In this document: piece by piece, positions 9,583-20,005 of the stretch
Position numbering within the stretch: position 1 is the stretch's first letter
How the letters are laid out: every line of letters begins with the position of its first letter
NCBI GenBank assembly: GCA_945883725.1
Contig: CAMCXZ010000007.1
Span: forward strand, 1 to 50,062
DNA length: 50,062 bases
Source of the DNA: Bifidobacterium breve
Lineage (GTDB): Bacteria > Actinomycetota > Actinomycetes > Nanopelagicales > Nanopelagicaceae
Direction of reading: 5' to 3'
Made by a program: the position numbers and the translations under genes
Notes under the pieces: generated by a model
The model's database searches: none
The model's input: the letters and a program-made list of their open reading frames with translations, nothing else
Told to the model about the DNA's origin: nothing

Positions 9583-10823
9583 TATTGATCTCCTTTCTTT
9601 CCAGTTGAAACATTGATGGTTGACACCTTGATCGGCAGTTGTGGAACTGCGAATTCTGGTTCAGATACCTCGGCAAAAGGGGTGTTCTTCTTCTTGTTCT
9701 TGGCATTTTCGAAACCAAAATTAACCAACATCACAAGAAGCACGACAGCGCTCGCAAAGGCGATTGTGGCTGCTCTTGGAGCTCCATTTAGGGAAAGAAC
9801 ACGCAATGTAGCCACGATCATGATCCAAGCTAATGAAACTGGAATTAAGACTTTCCAACCAAATTGCATGAATTGGTCATAACGCATGCGAGGCAATGTG
9901 CCGCGCAACCAGACGAATACAAAAAAGAAGAGAATAACTTTGGCGAAGAACCAAACCATGGTGAACCAGCCACCTAGCCACGCTTCGGTAAAGCCAAGTC
10001 CCGGAGGTGCGTGGTAGCCACCTAGGAACAAAGTTGTAGCTAGTGCTGAAACTGCAATGATGTTTACATATTCAGCTAAGAAGAAGAGTGCGAATTTAAG
10101 TGATGAATACTCAGTGTGGAAACCGCCAACTAATTCGCCTTCAGCTTCAGCTAAGTCAAACGGAGCACGGTTAGTTTCACCCACCATTGATATCGCGTAA
10201 ATAACGAAAGATGGGAAGAGAACTACGGCATACCACCACTGTTGCTGCGCTTCAACAATTTCAGAAGTAGACATCGAACCGGCGTAGATAAAGACCGCAA
10301 CTAGTGAAAGTCCCATCGCGATTTCATATGAAATAACTTGAGCACTTGAACGCAGGCCACCGAGTAGTGGATAAGTCGAACCAGATGACCAGCCAGCTAA
10401 CACGATGCCATAAACGCCAATTGAGGCGATTGACAAAACGTAGAGAACACCTACCGGAATGTCGGTTAGCTGCATCGCAGTAACTTTTCCAAACAAGGTA
10501 ACTTCGCCGGAGAATGGGATAACAGCGAAGGACATAAAGCAAGTAGTTACGCTGATTATTGGCGCAATGATGAAAACAACTTTATCGGCAGCTGCTGGAA
10601 TTAAATCTTCCTTAAGAGCTAACTTAACGCCATCTGCTAAAGATTGAATTAAACCGAATGGGCCAACGCGGTTCGGACCAAGGCGCTGTTGCATGCGAGC
10701 AACCAAGCGACGCTCGCCCCATACTGACATAAGTGTTAGAAGTACGCATAAAGCGAAGACCAATAGGGCTTTTACCGCGATTAGCCAGCCTGGATCGCCT
10801 GCGATTAATTGAGCATTTGTCAT
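9582..10823 (-). CDS. nuoH: NADH-quinone oxidoreductase subunit H
   Basis: A 413-residue membrane subunit with about eight transmembrane segments that forms part of the quinone-binding chamber. Diagnostic motifs are [15 protein letters not shown] near residues 44-58, and [19 protein letters not shown] with FHTEYSS. The C-terminal 60 residues are charged, and such an extension is common in actinobacterial NuoH. The ATG overlaps the nuoG TGA (ATGA). Confidence 0.96.
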   Translation of the reverse strand: MTNAQLIAGDPGWLIAVKALLVFALCVLLTLMSVWGERRLVARMQQRLGPNRVGPFGLIQSLADGVKLALKEDLIPAAADKVVFIIAPIISVTTCFMSFAVIPFSGEVTLFGKVTAMQLTDIPVGVLYVLSIASIGVYGIVLAGWSSGSTYPLLGGLRSSAQVISYEIAMGLSLVAVFIYAGSMSTSEIVEAQQQWWYAVVLFPSFVIYAISMVGETNRAPFDLAEAEGELVGGFHTEYSSLKFALFFLAEYVNIIAVSALATTLFLGGYHAPPGLGFTEAWLGGWFTMVWFFAKVILFFFVFVWLRGTLPRMRYDQFMQFGWKVLIPVSLAWIMIVATLRVLSLNGAPRAATIAFASAVVLLVMLVNFGFENAKNKKKNTPFAEVSEPEFAVPQLPIKVSTINVSTGKKGDQ

Positions 10824-13171
10824 GCTTTCACCACCGTAACTACTGAGTTATGCGCGACTCCTAAATTGGCAAGCAGTTGAGATCCGGCAGAGTTACGCGG
10901 CGCCCACACTGCATCGTCATGAATATTTTCAACTAGAGCCGCCAACATAACCCAGCCATTGCCATTTGAAATTCTAAGAAGATCGCCATCGACAACGCCA
11001 AGGGCAGCTGCACGCTTTGGCGAAATAACCGCAACTGTGCGACGAGCGGTACCAGCTAAATTCTCTTCACCCTTTTGCAGAGTTCCGAGGTCCAGCAAAC
11101 GACGCCATGAAGTTAGAACAGCTTGGTCGCCAGATACTGAATGCGCACTCGCAGCTGAAACATTTGGTGTGGCAACAGTTGCGCCATCCCAGTTTCCGAT
11201 GGTGGCGATTTCTTTTACTGCGTTAGCAACTGTGCCAAGTGAAATGGAATGACCCATCTCATCGGCAATCATGGAAAGAATTCTTAAGTCGCTACGGTTT
11301 AGCGAATCAACGGCAGTTTCGAATGCACGAGGGCGACCTTCCCAGTTAAGGAATGATCCGCTCTTTTCGGTAATTGCCGCAACCGGCAAGATCACATCGG
11401 CGTATTTGGTTACTTCGCTATTTGCGATTTCGAGAGAAACTACAAATGCTTTTTCAAGCGCTGCAGTTGTTGCAGCTGGAGAAGGACCATCAAGTGGATC
11501 TACGCCACCAACTAATAGTGCTTTGACTTGCCCGTTATTAACATCAGCAATTATTTGATCTGCGCTACGGCCAATCTCATTTGGTAGTGAATTCACGTTC
11601 CAGAGAGATGCGATATCAACTCGGGCTGCGGCATCTGTTACTGGGCGACCACCAGGTAATAAATTGCCAATGGCACCTGCTGCTAGTGCTCCTCGTTCGC
11701 CTGCGCGACGTGGAATCCAAGCCAACTTTGCGCCAGTGCGATCAGCTAAAGCCGCCGTAGCACTTAATAATCCAGCGCTTTCAGCAGCGCGCTCGCCTAC
11801 CAAAATAACTGACTTATTAGTTAGCTCTTGAGTAGCAACTGCTGCTGCCTCTTGGCCAGGCTGAACACAGATGAAATTAGCGCTTAGTTTTTCAACGGCA
11901 ATTGATTCTTTGCTGCCGATTGAAGTTACCTTCAGTGCGCGCTTCTTGAATTGCTTGTTGATGCGTAAGAAAACAATTGGAGATTCTTCTTCAGGTTCAA
12001 ATCCAACTAGAAGTACATGATCAGCTTTATCAATATCGCGATAAGTAGTTGTGTTGTTAACTACCCGAGCTGCTAAGAATTCGCGTTCTTCATCGGATGA
12101 AATACGAGAACGGAAATCAATATCGTTTGTACCAAGTGCTACGCGAGCAAACTTGCTGTAACCGTAGGCATCTTCATAAGTTGTGCGGCCACCAACTAGA
12201 ACTGCTGCCCCAATTTTAAGTCCAGCAGCTGCCACGGCAATTGCTTCTGGCCAGGAGGCGGTAACTAATTCGCCATTTTCATTTCGAACTTGTGGCACAG
12301 TTAAACGATCTGTTGCAGTTACATACTTAAATGCCCAGCGACCCTTGTCGCAATTCCACTCTTCATTAACTTCAGCATCATCGCCAGCTAAACGACGAAG
12401 TGTTTTGCCACGACGAACATCGGTACGAAGATCGCAACCTGATGCGCAATGTTCGCAAGCAGATGGCGTTGAAACTAAATCAAACGGACGAGCGCGGAAA
12501 CGATATGAAGTTCCGGTTAGCGCGCCTACTGGGCAAATTTGAACTGTGTTTCCAGAGAAATAAGATTTAAAGGGATCTTCTTCATAAATTCCAACTTGCT
12601 GCAAAGCGCCACGTTCATTCAAAGTTATAAACGGATCGCTAGCAATTTGATCTGAGAAACGAGTACAGCGCGCGCAGAGCACGCAACGTTCGCGATCAAG
12701 TAGAACTGAAGATGAAATCGCAACTGGCTTCTCAAATGTTCGTTTTACGCCATCTAGGCGCATTTCGGGATTTCCGTTGGTCATTGCTTGGTTTTGCAGT
12801 GGGCATTCGCCACCCTTGTCGCAAACTGGGCAATCAAGCGGGTGGTTAGCTAGCAATAGCTCCATCACACCTTTTTGTGCTTTATCTGCAACTGGTGAAG
12901 TTAATTGAGTTTTAACAATCATGCCCGGTTCAACTGGAATTGTGCATGAAGCTTGTGGCTTTGGAAATGCGCGGCCATTAATTTCAATATCGACTAAACA
13001 TTGACGACAAGCACCAACTGGATCAAGTAATGGGTGATCGCAGAAACGTGGAATTTGAATGCCAAGTACTTCAGCGGCACGAATTACCAAAGTTCCTTTA
13101 GGGACAGTTACTTCAAAGCCATCGATTACTAAAGTTATTTGTTCGACGATCACATCGGTATCTGGAGTCAC
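10820..13171 (-). CDS. nuoG: NADH-quinone oxidoreductase subunit G
   Basis: A 783-residue peripheral-arm subunit. Cluster ligands are visible: C44, C55, C58, C76 for the [2Fe-2S] N1b; H110, C114, C117, C123 for N5; C163, C166, C169, C213 for N4; and C239, C242, C246, C274 (CxxCxxxCx27C) for N7, the extra cluster kept in only some bacteria. A molybdopterin-oxidoreductase-like domain without catalytic role follows. The start is GTG, overlapping the nuoF TAG by one base (TAGTG), with GGAG 10 bases upstream. Confidence 0.96.
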   Translation of the reverse strand: MTPDTDVIVEQITLVIDGFEVTVPKGTLVIRAAEVLGIQIPRFCDHPLLDPVGACRQCLVDIEINGRAFPKPQASCTIPVEPGMIVKTQLTSPVADKAQKGVMELLLANHPLDCPVCDKGGECPLQNQAMTNGNPEMRLDGVKRTFEKPVAISSSVLLDRERCVLCARCTRFSDQIASDPFITLNERGALQQVGIYEEDPFKSYFSGNTVQICPVGALTGTSYRFRARPFDLVSTPSACEHCASGCDLRTDVRRGKTLRRLAGDDAEVNEEWNCDKGRWAFKYVTATDRLTVPQVRNENGELVTASWPEAIAVAAAGLKIGAAVLVGGRTTYEDAYGYSKFARVALGTNDIDFRSRISSDEEREFLAARVVNNTTTYRDIDKADHVLLVGFEPEEESPIVFLRINKQFKKRALKVTSIGSKESIAVEKLSANFICVQPGQEAAAVATQELTNKSVILVGERAAESAGLLSATAALADRTGAKLAWIPRRAGERGALAAGAIGNLLPGGRPVTDAAARVDIASLWNVNSLPNEIGRSADQIIADVNNGQVKALLVGGVDPLDGPSPAATTAALEKAFVVSLEIANSEVTKYADVILPVAAITEKSGSFLNWEGRPRAFETAVDSLNRSDLRILSMIADEMGHSISLGTVANAVKEIATIGNWDGATVATPNVSAASAHSVSGDQAVLTSWRRLLDLGTLQKGEENLAGTARRTVAVISPKRAAALGVVDGDLLRISNGNGWVMLAALVENIHDDAVWAPRNSAGSQLLANLGVAHNSVVTVVKA

Positions 13172-14433
13172 TATGCATCAACTCCTTCAAATAGCGTGCT
13201 GGCAATTGGATCAAATGGGCATGCGCCATTTGTTACGTGTGCGATGTATTCGTCGCGGAAATACTTAATTGAAGAAGTAATTGGGCTAGTTGCGCCATCG
13301 CCAAGTGCGCAGAAAGAACGCCCCATGATGTTGTCGCAGAGATCTAACAACTTAGCTAGATCTGCCTCTGAACCTTTACCGTCTTCTAAATCACGCAGAA
13401 TCTGTACCAACCACCAAGTGCCTTCGCGACAAGGTGTGCACTTTCCGCAAGATTCATGCTTATAGAACTCGGTCCAGCGAAGTACCGCGCGAACTACGCA
13501 AGTTGTTTCATCAAAGATTTGAAGAGCTTTGGTGCCCAGCATCGAACCCGCACCAGCTACGCCTTCGTAATCAAGTGGCACATCTAGATGTTCATCAGTA
13601 AATAGCGGTGTCGATGATCCACCCGGAGTCCAGAACTTTAATTTATGTCCTTTGCGCATTCCGCCAGAGAGTTCAAGAATTTCGCGCAACGTGATTCCAA
13701 GTGGTGCTTCGAATTGTCCAGGGTTTACCACGTGGCCAGAGAGTGAATAAAGCGTGGTTCCTTTGCTCTTTTCGGTACCCATTGATTGATACCACTCTGC
13801 GCCATTAGCAACAATGGCTGGGACTGATGCAATTGATTCAACGTTATTTACAACAGTTGGGCGGGCATACAAACCAGCAATAGCTGGGAAAGGTGGACGC
13901 AAACGTGGTTGCCCACGGAAACCTTCAAGTGAATCAAGGAGGGCGGTTTCTTCGCCACAAATATAAGCACCAGCACCAACGTGGAGAACTAATTCAACGC
14001 CATTACCTAAGTACCCAGCAGCATATGCATCTTCAATTGCTTGGTTCATGCGACGAACCACGTGAGTTACTTCGCCACGAATATAAATGAAGGCATGCTT
14101 TGCGCGAATTGCGTGAGCAGCAATTATGCAACCTTCAATAAGCACATGTGGGTTAGCCATCAACAGCGGCGTATCTTTACAAGTACCTGGTTCTGATTCG
14201 TCCGCATTAACAACTAAGTAATGATCTTTGTTATCGCCTTGTGGAATAAAGCCCCACTTCATGCCGGTAGGAAAACCAGCACCGCCACGGCCACGTAGAC
14301 CAGAATCTTTAACAAGTTGAATTACCGCATCAGGATCCATCGCGAGTGCTTTTGCAGACGCGGTGTACCCACCATGTCGCTTATAAGCTTGGATCGTAAA
14401 TGAATCTTTTTCATCCCAATGTGCAGAAAGCAC
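13171..14433 (-). CDS. nuoF: NADH-quinone oxidoreductase subunit F
   Basis: A 420-residue NADH- and FMN-binding subunit, the entry point for electrons. The glycine-rich NADH site is GLRGRGGAGFPTG, the FMN region GAGAYICGEETALLDSLEG, and the N3 cluster uses ESCGKCTPCREG plus the cysteine in GRSFCALGDGA. The GTG at 14433 is the first possible start after an in-frame stop at 14455-14457, but the codons just before it still read LAP, resembling the conserved residues ahead of the family's VLxAxWD. So the N-terminus is slightly trimmed, or initiation is unusual. AAGGA lies about 14 bases upstream. Confidence 0.95.
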   Translation of the reverse strand: MLSAHWDEKDSFTIQAYKRHGGYTASAKALAMDPDAVIQLVKDSGLRGRGGAGFPTGMKWGFIPQGDNKDHYLVVNADESEPGTCKDTPLLMANPHVLIEGCIIAAHAIRAKHAFIYIRGEVTHVVRRMNQAIEDAYAAGYLGNGVELVLHVGAGAYICGEETALLDSLEGFRGQPRLRPPFPAIAGLYARPTVVNNVESIASVPAIVANGAEWYQSMGTEKSKGTTLYSLSGHVVNPGQFEAPLGITLREILELSGGMRKGHKLKFWTPGGSSTPLFTDEHLDVPLDYEGVAGAGSMLGTKALQIFDETTCVVRAVLRWTEFYKHESCGKCTPCREGTWWLVQILRDLEDGKGSEADLAKLLDLCDNIMGRSFCALGDGATSPITSSIKYFRDEYIAHVTNGACPFDPIASTLFEGVDA

Positions 14434-14450
14434 TGGCGCAAGTTTTGTCC

Positions 14451-15077
14451 TTACTTACCTTCCTTGCTTAGCTTTAAGCCGAGCAGCGTTGGTTCGCCAG
14501 CTTGAACGCCTTCATTTGCTAATCCATCATTAACGCCAGCTAGAACAGCGGATGCTTCTTTCCAAGTTACTAATTTATTTGGACCACGAGTTGGTGGCTT
14601 GGGATTTCCGCTGCGCATTGAATCAACTAAATCTTTCGCAGACTGCACAGTTTGGTTATCGTAGAATTCCCAGTTGGCCATAACTACAGGTGCGTAATCG
14701 CAAGCCGCATTACATTCAATGTGCTCAAGTGAGACTTTGCCATCGGCTGTTACGCCATCGTTTTCAACGCCTAGATGCTCTTTCAAACCAGCGAAAATAG
14801 CGTCTCCGCCCATTACTGCGCATAAGGTATTGGTACAAACGCCCACGTGATACTCGCCTACTGGCTGATTTTTGTATTGAGTGTAGAAAGTGGAAACCGC
14901 AGTTACTTCAGCATTTTCTAGCTCTAGCAATTCAGAGATAATTTCGATGCCTTCGTTATTGATATAGCCAGTAATTGATTGGCTGTAGTGAAGCAAAGGC
15001 ATGATCGCAGAACGCTTACGTGGGTAGCGCGCAATAATGGCTTCCATTACGGCTAACTGGTCCTCGGTATATGCCAT
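14451..15077 (-). CDS. nuoE: NADH-quinone oxidoreductase subunit E
   Basis: A 208-residue thioredoxin-like [2Fe-2S] subunit holding cluster N1a. The four cysteines are in CTNTLC and CNAAC. It docks next to NuoF. The C-terminal 50 residues form a low-complexity tail usual in actinobacteria. Its ATG overlaps the nuoD TAA by one base; the gap to nuoF is 17 bases. Confidence 0.95.
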   Translation of the reverse strand: MAYTEDQLAVMEAIIARYPRKRSAIMPLLHYSQSITGYINNEGIEIISELLELENAEVTAVSTFYTQYKNQPVGEYHVGVCTNTLCAVMGGDAIFAGLKEHLGVENDGVTADGKVSLEHIECNAACDYAPVVMANWEFYDNQTVQSAKDLVDSMRSGNPKPPTRGPNKLVTWKEASAVLAGVNDGLANEGVQAGEPTLLGLKLSKEGK

Positions 15078-16411
15078 TAGCGATCAACCCCGCCCATAAC
15101 CGGATCAATCGAGGCAACTGCGCCGATGATGTCAGCAACCATGCTGCCTTCGCACATTGCAGAAGTTGATTGCAGGTTATTAAAAGATGGTTCGCGGAAG
15201 TGAACACGATACGGACGAGTGCCGCCGTCTGAAACTAAGTGCACACCAAGTTCACCACGTGGCGATTCGATTGCAACGTAGACCTGACCGGCTGGAACTT
15301 GGAATCCTTCAGTTACTAACTTGAAGTGATGGATTAAAGCTTCCATGGATTCGCCCATGATTTCGCGAATGTGATCGAGTGAGTTACCCATTCCGTCATT
15401 GCCCACAGAAAGTTGTGATGGCCAAGCAATTTTCTTATCAGCAACCATTACTGGTTGGCCTTCAGATTTTTCTAACTTGTCACAAGCTTGTTCAATAATG
15501 CGAAGTGATTGTTCTAGTTCAGCAATGCGAATTAGGAAACGGCCATAAACATCGCAAGTATCAGCGGTTACAACATCAAAGTCGTATTGCTCATAACCAC
15601 AATATGGCGCTATCTTGCGTAGATCCCAAGGCAAACCAGTTGAACGAAGAACTGGGCCAGTAATACCAAGAGTGGTTGCACCAGCAAGGTCTAAGTAGCC
15701 AATACCTTCGGTGCGCTTCATCCAGATGGAGTTACCAACTAAAAGTTTTTCATTATCTTTAAAGTTTTTGCGAAGTTCAGCAACTGTTTCGCGGATCTTG
15801 GCAATAGCACCCTTTGGTAGATCTTGGGCAACGCCGCCTGGACGCACATAAGCCATATTCATGCGTAAACCTGAAACTAATTCGAAGATATCAAGCACAC
15901 GCTCGCGCTCACGGAAACAGAAGATCATCGGTGAAAGTGCGCCTAGTTCGAGAGCACCGGTGCCGAGGGCAACCATGTGAGATGAGATGCGGTTGAACTC
16001 CATCATCATCACACGAATCTGGTTGGCGCGCTCTGGAGCTTCGATACCTAGAAGTTTTTCAACACCTAAGCAGTATGCAGTTTCATTGAAAATTGGTGAC
16101 AAATAATCCATGCGAGTTACGAAAGTAACGCCTTGAGTCCAGCTGCGATATTCGGTGTTCTTTTCAATACCGGTATGCAAGTAACCGATTCCGCAACGAA
16201 CTTCGGTAACAGTTTCGCCTTCAAGTTCTAGAACTAAGCGAAGCACGCCGTGAGTTGATGGGTGCTGTGGCCCCATGTTTACGACAACGCGTTCTTCTTT
16301 CGCCTGACCAATTTCGGTAACAAGTGAATCCCAATCACCACCGGTAACTGAGAAAACAGTTCCTTCGGTGGTTTCGCGAGAGGATGCGTATGGATCTACG
16401 TATGTGCTCAC
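15077..16411 (-). CDS. nuoD: NADH-quinone oxidoreductase subunit D
   Basis: A 444-residue 49-kDa-type subunit that forms the quinone-reduction site with NuoB. The quinone-site loop [17 protein letters not shown], the YLHTGIEK motif and C-terminal DPVMGGVDR are all present. The start is GTG, overlapping the nuoC stop (GTGA, 4 bases). The N-terminal extension of about 40 residues before the conserved loop is usual in actinobacteria. Confidence 0.96.
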   Translation of the reverse strand: MSTYVDPYASSRETTEGTVFSVTGGDWDSLVTEIGQAKEERVVVNMGPQHPSTHGVLRLVLELEGETVTEVRCGIGYLHTGIEKNTEYRSWTQGVTFVTRMDYLSPIFNETAYCLGVEKLLGIEAPERANQIRVMMMEFNRISSHMVALGTGALELGALSPMIFCFRERERVLDIFELVSGLRMNMAYVRPGGVAQDLPKGAIAKIRETVAELRKNFKDNEKLLVGNSIWMKRTEGIGYLDLAGATTLGITGPVLRSTGLPWDLRKIAPYCGYEQYDFDVVTADTCDVYGRFLIRIAELEQSLRIIEQACDKLEKSEGQPVMVADKKIAWPSQLSVGNDGMGNSLDHIREIMGESMEALIHHFKLVTEGFQVPAGQVYVAIESPRGELGVHLVSDGGTRPYRVHFREPSFNNLQSTSAMCEGSMVADIIGAVASIDPVMGGVDR

Positions 16412-17043
16412 TTGTATGACCTACGTTCATTAGGTGGCGGAGTTGTTGCGCCTTTGTACTCAACTGGAATTCCACCAAGTGAATAATCTTTACGTTGTGG
16501 ATGTCCTTGCCAATCATCTGGCATCAAGATGCGAGTTAGCCCTGGGTGACCATCGAAAACAATTCCGAACATGTCAAAAGTTTCGCGTTCGTTCCAGTTA
16601 TTGCCAGCCCAAACTTCAACGAGTGAAGGAATATGTGGATCAGAATCAGGCACGCTAACTTCAAGACGAATGCGTTGGTTGTTAGTCATCGAAAGCAATG
16701 GATAAACGGCGTGAAGTTCGCGATTGGTATCGGCTGGGTAATGAACGCCGCTAACACCTAAACAATTTTCAAACTTAAGGCGATCACGCAGAATAAGTGC
16801 CACATCAACTAAACGTTCGCGCTTGATATGAAGCGTTAGCTCGCCACGATCAACAACTATGCGCTCAATAGCGTCAGCAAAATCAGGATAAGCACGCTCT
16901 AGATCATCTGTTACTTGATCAAAATAGCCGCCAAATGGGCGTTCAGTTGAACCTGGCGAAACTTGATTACGGACTAATCCGCCATAACCTGAAGTGTCGC
17001 CAGTTCCGTGAATTCCGAAAGAACCACGCTCGTCATTACTCAT
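16408..17043 (-). CDS. nuoC: NADH-quinone oxidoreductase subunit C
   Basis: A 211-residue 30-kDa-type subunit of the connecting module. The signature [18 protein letters not shown] followed by [17 protein letters not shown] is present near residues 151-185. The N-terminal 30 residues are glycine-rich. Its ATG overlaps the nuoB TAA by one base. NuoC is separate from NuoD here, unlike the fused E. coli protein. Confidence 0.95.
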   Translation of the reverse strand: MSNDERGSFGIHGTGDTSGYGGLVRNQVSPGSTERPFGGYFDQVTDDLERAYPDFADAIERIVVDRGELTLHIKRERLVDVALILRDRLKFENCLGVSGVHYPADTNRELHAVYPLLSMTNNQRIRLEVSVPDSDPHIPSLVEVWAGNNWNERETFDMFGIVFDGHPGLTRILMPDDWQGHPQRKDYSLGGIPVEYKGATTPPPNERRSYK

Positions 17044-17597
17044 TACGCTAACAACCCCTTCATTTGATGGGTTGGAAGCGCCGCAAGAGCCGCAGCTTCA
17101 ACGTTTTTGATAACTAATTCGCGGTTTGGACCAAGCTTTTCCACATAAATTTGATCGTGCAGTTTAAGAATTGCATCCATCAACATTTCTGGACGTGGTG
17201 GGCAACCTGGTAGATAAATATCAACTGGAACTACGTGATCAACACCTTGCACGATTGCATAGTTGTTAAACATTCCGCCGGAAGATGCACACGCGCCCAT
17301 TGCGATAACCCACTTTGGTGCTGCCATTTGATCATAAATCTGGCGAAGAACTGGTGCCATCTTGTTTGAAACGCGACCAGCTACGATCATTAAATCTGCT
17401 TGACGTGGGGAGGCGCGGAAAACTTCCATTCCGAAACGAGCTAAGTCGTAACGACCGGCACCAGCTGCCATCATCTCAATCGCACAACAAGCCAAACCAA
17501 AAGTTGCTGGCCAGAGTGAGTTCTTGCGCATGTAACCTGCAAGTTTTTCAACTGATGTTAACAAAAACCCACTAGGTAATTTTTCTTCTAGACCCAT
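17043..17597 (-). CDS. nuoB: NADH-quinone oxidoreductase subunit B
   Basis: A 184-residue subunit carrying cluster N2, the last cluster before the quinone. The adjacent cysteines in [11 protein letters not shown], the cysteine in [10 protein letters not shown] and the one in [10 protein letters not shown] are the four ligands. Length is normal. The ATG is five bases after the nuoA stop, with GGGA upstream. Confidence 0.96.
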   Translation of the reverse strand: MGLEEKLPSGFLLTSVEKLAGYMRKNSLWPATFGLACCAIEMMAAGAGRYDLARFGMEVFRASPRQADLMIVAGRVSNKMAPVLRQIYDQMAAPKWVIAMGACASSGGMFNNYAIVQGVDHVVPVDIYLPGCPPRPEMLMDAILKLHDQIYVEKLGPNRELVIKNVEAAALAALPTHQMKGLLA

Positions 17598-17602
17598 TTA
17601 AA

Positions 17603-17974
17603 TTAATCCCATTCCAATCCACCGCGGCGCCAGACATAGGTATATGCAACAAAAACTGTGGCAATAAAGATTCCCATTTCAACTAAGCCAAATAGGCCTA
17701 ACTGATCAAAAGTCACTGCCCATGGATAAAGGAAAACAATTTCAATATCAAAAATAATGAAAAGCATTGCTGTTAAGAAATATTTAACTGGGAAACGACC
17801 GCCTTCGGCAGCTTGTGGTGAAGGTTCGATTCCGCATTCATATGCATCCAGCTTGGCTCGGTTATAGCGGGCTGGACCTGTTACCAATGAGATGCCGACT
17901 GAAAAGAGGGCGAATCCGAAGCCGATAGCCCCAATTACAAGAATAGGGATATATGGATTGCTTGTTCCAGTCAC
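17603..17974 (-). CDS. nuoA: NADH-quinone oxidoreductase subunit A
   Basis: A 123-residue protein with three transmembrane segments, the first gene of the nuo operon. The conserved YECGIEP and FPVKYFLTAMLFIIFDIE motifs identify it. The start is GTG at 17974. No Shine-Dalgarno is visible; instead TAGGAT lies 7 bases upstream, so the mRNA may be leaderless. It follows menG in the same direction after a 40-base gap. Confidence 0.94.
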   Translation of the reverse strand: MTGTSNPYIPILVIGAIGFGFALFSVGISLVTGPARYNRAKLDAYECGIEPSPQAAEGGRFPVKYFLTAMLFIIFDIEIVFLYPWAVTFDQLGLFGLVEMGIFIATVFVAYTYVWRRGGLEWD

Positions 17975-17981
17975 GTGCGTA

Positions 17982-17987
17982 ATCCTA
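17982..17987 (-). promoter_or_regulatory. Candidate leaderless -10 element of the nuo operon
   Basis: The minus strand reads TAGGAT, then 7 bases, then the GTG of nuoA. No good -35 is visible. It would let nuo be transcribed independently of menG. A weak inverted repeat (GGTAA/TTACC) overlaps the menG-nuoA gap. Confidence 0.4.
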
Positions 17988-18014
17988 TTCTCGGGTAAGC
18001 GCTACTTATTACCG

Positions 18015-18707
18015 CTATGGCGCAACAGCGCTGTGAACTGCAACAACCCCACCAGTTAGGTTTTGCCACCCAACGTTTTGCCAACCGGCCTTTGTAATGT
18101 GTTCGGCCAGGCCAACTTGGCTAGGCCAAGCTCTAATCGATTCGGCCAGATAGACATAGGCATCAGGATTTGAAGAAGTTTTGCGAGCAATAAAGGGCAG
18201 AGCGCGCATTAGGTAATTGGTATAAATGGTACGAAACGGGCGCCAGACTGGTGCGCTAAATTCGCAGATCACGATGCGCCCTCCGCTTTTGGTCACGCGG
18301 AGCATCTCGCGCAGGGCAAGATCAAAATCATTGGTATTTCGCAGACCAAAAGAGATAGTTACCAGGTCAAATTCGCCATCTTTGAAGGGCAGATTCAGGG
18401 CATCGGCTTTGGTAAATGGCAGATGTGGGCGGGCTTTGCGGCCAGCAGCCAACATCCCTTCCGAGAAATCAGCTGGAATCACATCGGCACCGGCTGCTGC
18501 CAGCGGCTCTGATGATGAGCCAGTTCCGGCGGCGAGATCAAGAATTTTCATGCCGGCCTTAGGCGCAATAATCGCAGTGGTTGATCGGCGCCAAGCTTTC
18601 GTGCGGCCCAAACTGAGCAGGTCGTTAACTAGGTCGTAGCGTTTGGCAACGCCATCAAACATCGCTGCTACCTCATCGGGGTCTTTGTTCAGATTAGCGC
18701 GCGACAT
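18015..18707 (-). CDS. menG: Demethylmenaquinone methyltransferase
   Basis: A 230-residue class I SAM-dependent methyltransferase of the UbiE/MenG family performing the last step of menaquinone synthesis. Motif I is [16 protein letters not shown], with further family motifs near [14 protein letters not shown] and [12 protein letters not shown]. The frame stays open upstream to 18803, but actinobacterial MenG proteins start close to [17 protein letters not shown], so I use the ATG at 18707; the longer form would overlap the divergent menF start. The 86-base menG/menF gap must hold promoters for both. Confidence 0.93.
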   Translation of the reverse strand: MSRANLNKDPDEVAAMFDGVAKRYDLVNDLLSLGRTKAWRRSTTAIIAPKAGMKILDLAAGTGSSSEPLAAAGADVIPADFSEGMLAAGRKARPHLPFTKADALNLPFKDGEFDLVTISFGLRNTNDFDLALREMLRVTKSGGRIVICEFSAPVWRPFRTIYTNYLMRALPFIARKTSSNPDAYVYLAESIRAWPSQVGLAEHITKAGWQNVGWQNLTGGVVAVHSAVAP

Positions 18708-18793
18708 AGGAGCATTCTCTCTGAAGGTAGGCTCGGCTACAACTTCAAGTACGGGCCATTTAAGAATTTTCACCAAAGGAAAGGGCGCAAAAG

Positions 18794-20005
18794 ATGATTT
18801 CAATCAATACCGTCCGCCTAGGTGAGCACTTGCCGCTCTTAGATCTACTGCCATCTGATGCCCCGATTGCATGGGTGCGTGGTGGCGATGGGTTGGTTGG
18901 TTGGGGCGTTCATGCCAGCACCACAGTTAGTGGCGCAAATAGATTTAGTGATGCGCGCACCTGGTGGCATAACCAAGTTGAGACGCTCTCGGTAGCCGAT
19001 GCCGTGCATGTAAGTGGTTCAGGGCCAGTTTTATTTACTTCTTTTTCTTTTTCAGAATCTGAAGAATCGGTTTTAGTAATTCCGAAAGTGATTGTCGGTC
19101 AGCGAAATGGTAAATCTTGGCTAACTTGGATTGGCGATATTGCGCAACCGATTTTGCCTACCGAGAAAACTGTTTCTAACATCGCTAAGTTAACTTGGCA
19201 AGATGAGCCAATTAGTAAGAGCGAATGGGAAGAACAAGTAACCAAATTGGTGCGGGAAATCCAAAGTGGCAATGTAGATAAAGTTGTTTTGGCTCGTGAC
19301 CAAAGCGCAAAGGCAGACAATGACATTGATGTTCGCAATGTCTTGCGCAATTTAGCGCGTGAATATCCATCAACTTGGAATTTCGCAGTTGATGGCTTAG
19401 TTGGCGCGACACCTGAACTTTTACTGCGTTTAAGTAAAGGCATGGTTACTTCGCGGGTATTAGCCGGCACGATCAGCAAAACTGGCGATGATGAACGTGA
19501 CTTAGCTCTTGCTGGTTCATTAGCTCGCTCCTCAAAAGATCTCGAAGAACACAACTATGCAGTGCGCTCAGTTGCCGATGCACTCGAACCATTCTGCTCA
19601 TCAACTAACGTGCCTGAATCACCATTCGTGCTGCACTTAACCAATGTCATGCATTTAGCTACCGATGTAACCGGAGCTTTGGTTGAAACAACTAAGCAGG
19701 TTGATAGCTTCTCACTGCTAGAAAAATTACATCCATCTGCAGCTGTTTGCGGCACCCCAACCCAGAAAGCGCTTGAGTTAATTAACGCTAATGAAGGTAT
19801 AAATCGGGGGCGATATGCCGGTCCTGTGGGTTGGATAGATGCTTCAGGTGATGGCGAATTAGGAATTGCGTTGCGATGCGGGCAGATCTCTGGCAACGAA
19901 ATTCGAATCTTTGCGGGCTGTGGAATTGTTAATGGCTCATTGCCAGCGAAAGAGTTAGCTGAAAGCGAAGCAAAATTTGCGCCGATGCGCAGCGCCTTAA
20001 ATTGA
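18794..20005 (+). CDS. menF: Isochorismate synthase
   Basis: A 403-residue chorismate-binding enzyme of the MenF/EntC type converting chorismate to isochorismate, the first committed step toward menaquinone. C-terminal catalytic motifs include [30 protein letters not shown] and [12 protein letters not shown], with the [14 protein letters not shown] tail. The ATG has AAAGGAAAGGG upstream. A siderophore role (EntC) is less likely, since menD and the other men genes are adjacent. It converges on menD with a 9-base overlap. Confidence 0.92.
   Translation: MISINTVRLGEHLPLLDLLPSDAPIAWVRGGDGLVGWGVHASTTVSGANRFSDARTWWHNQVETLSVADAVHVSGSGPVLFTSFSFSESEESVLVIPKVIVGQRNGKSWLTWIGDIAQPILPTEKTVSNIAKLTWQDEPISKSEWEEQVTKLVREIQSGNVDKVVLARDQSAKADNDIDVRNVLRNLAREYPSTWNFAVDGLVGATPELLLRLSKGMVTSRVLAGTISKTGDDERDLALAGSLARSSKDLEEHNYAVRSVADALEPFCSSTNVPESPFVLHLTNVMHLATDVTGALVETTKQVDSFSLLEKLHPSAAVCGTPTQKALELINANEGINRGRYAGPVGWIDASGDGELGIALRCGQISGNEIRIFAGCGIVNGSLPAKELAESEAKFAPMRSALN

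Noticed and set aside
18226-18639. 137-codon plus-strand frame inside menG
   Set aside because: Antisense shadow of the methyltransferase, rich in Arg, Ser and Pro, with no supporting signals.
18708-18803. Longer form of MenG starting upstream
   Set aside because: The family starts near MSRANL, and the extension would run into the divergent menF start and its ribosome site.
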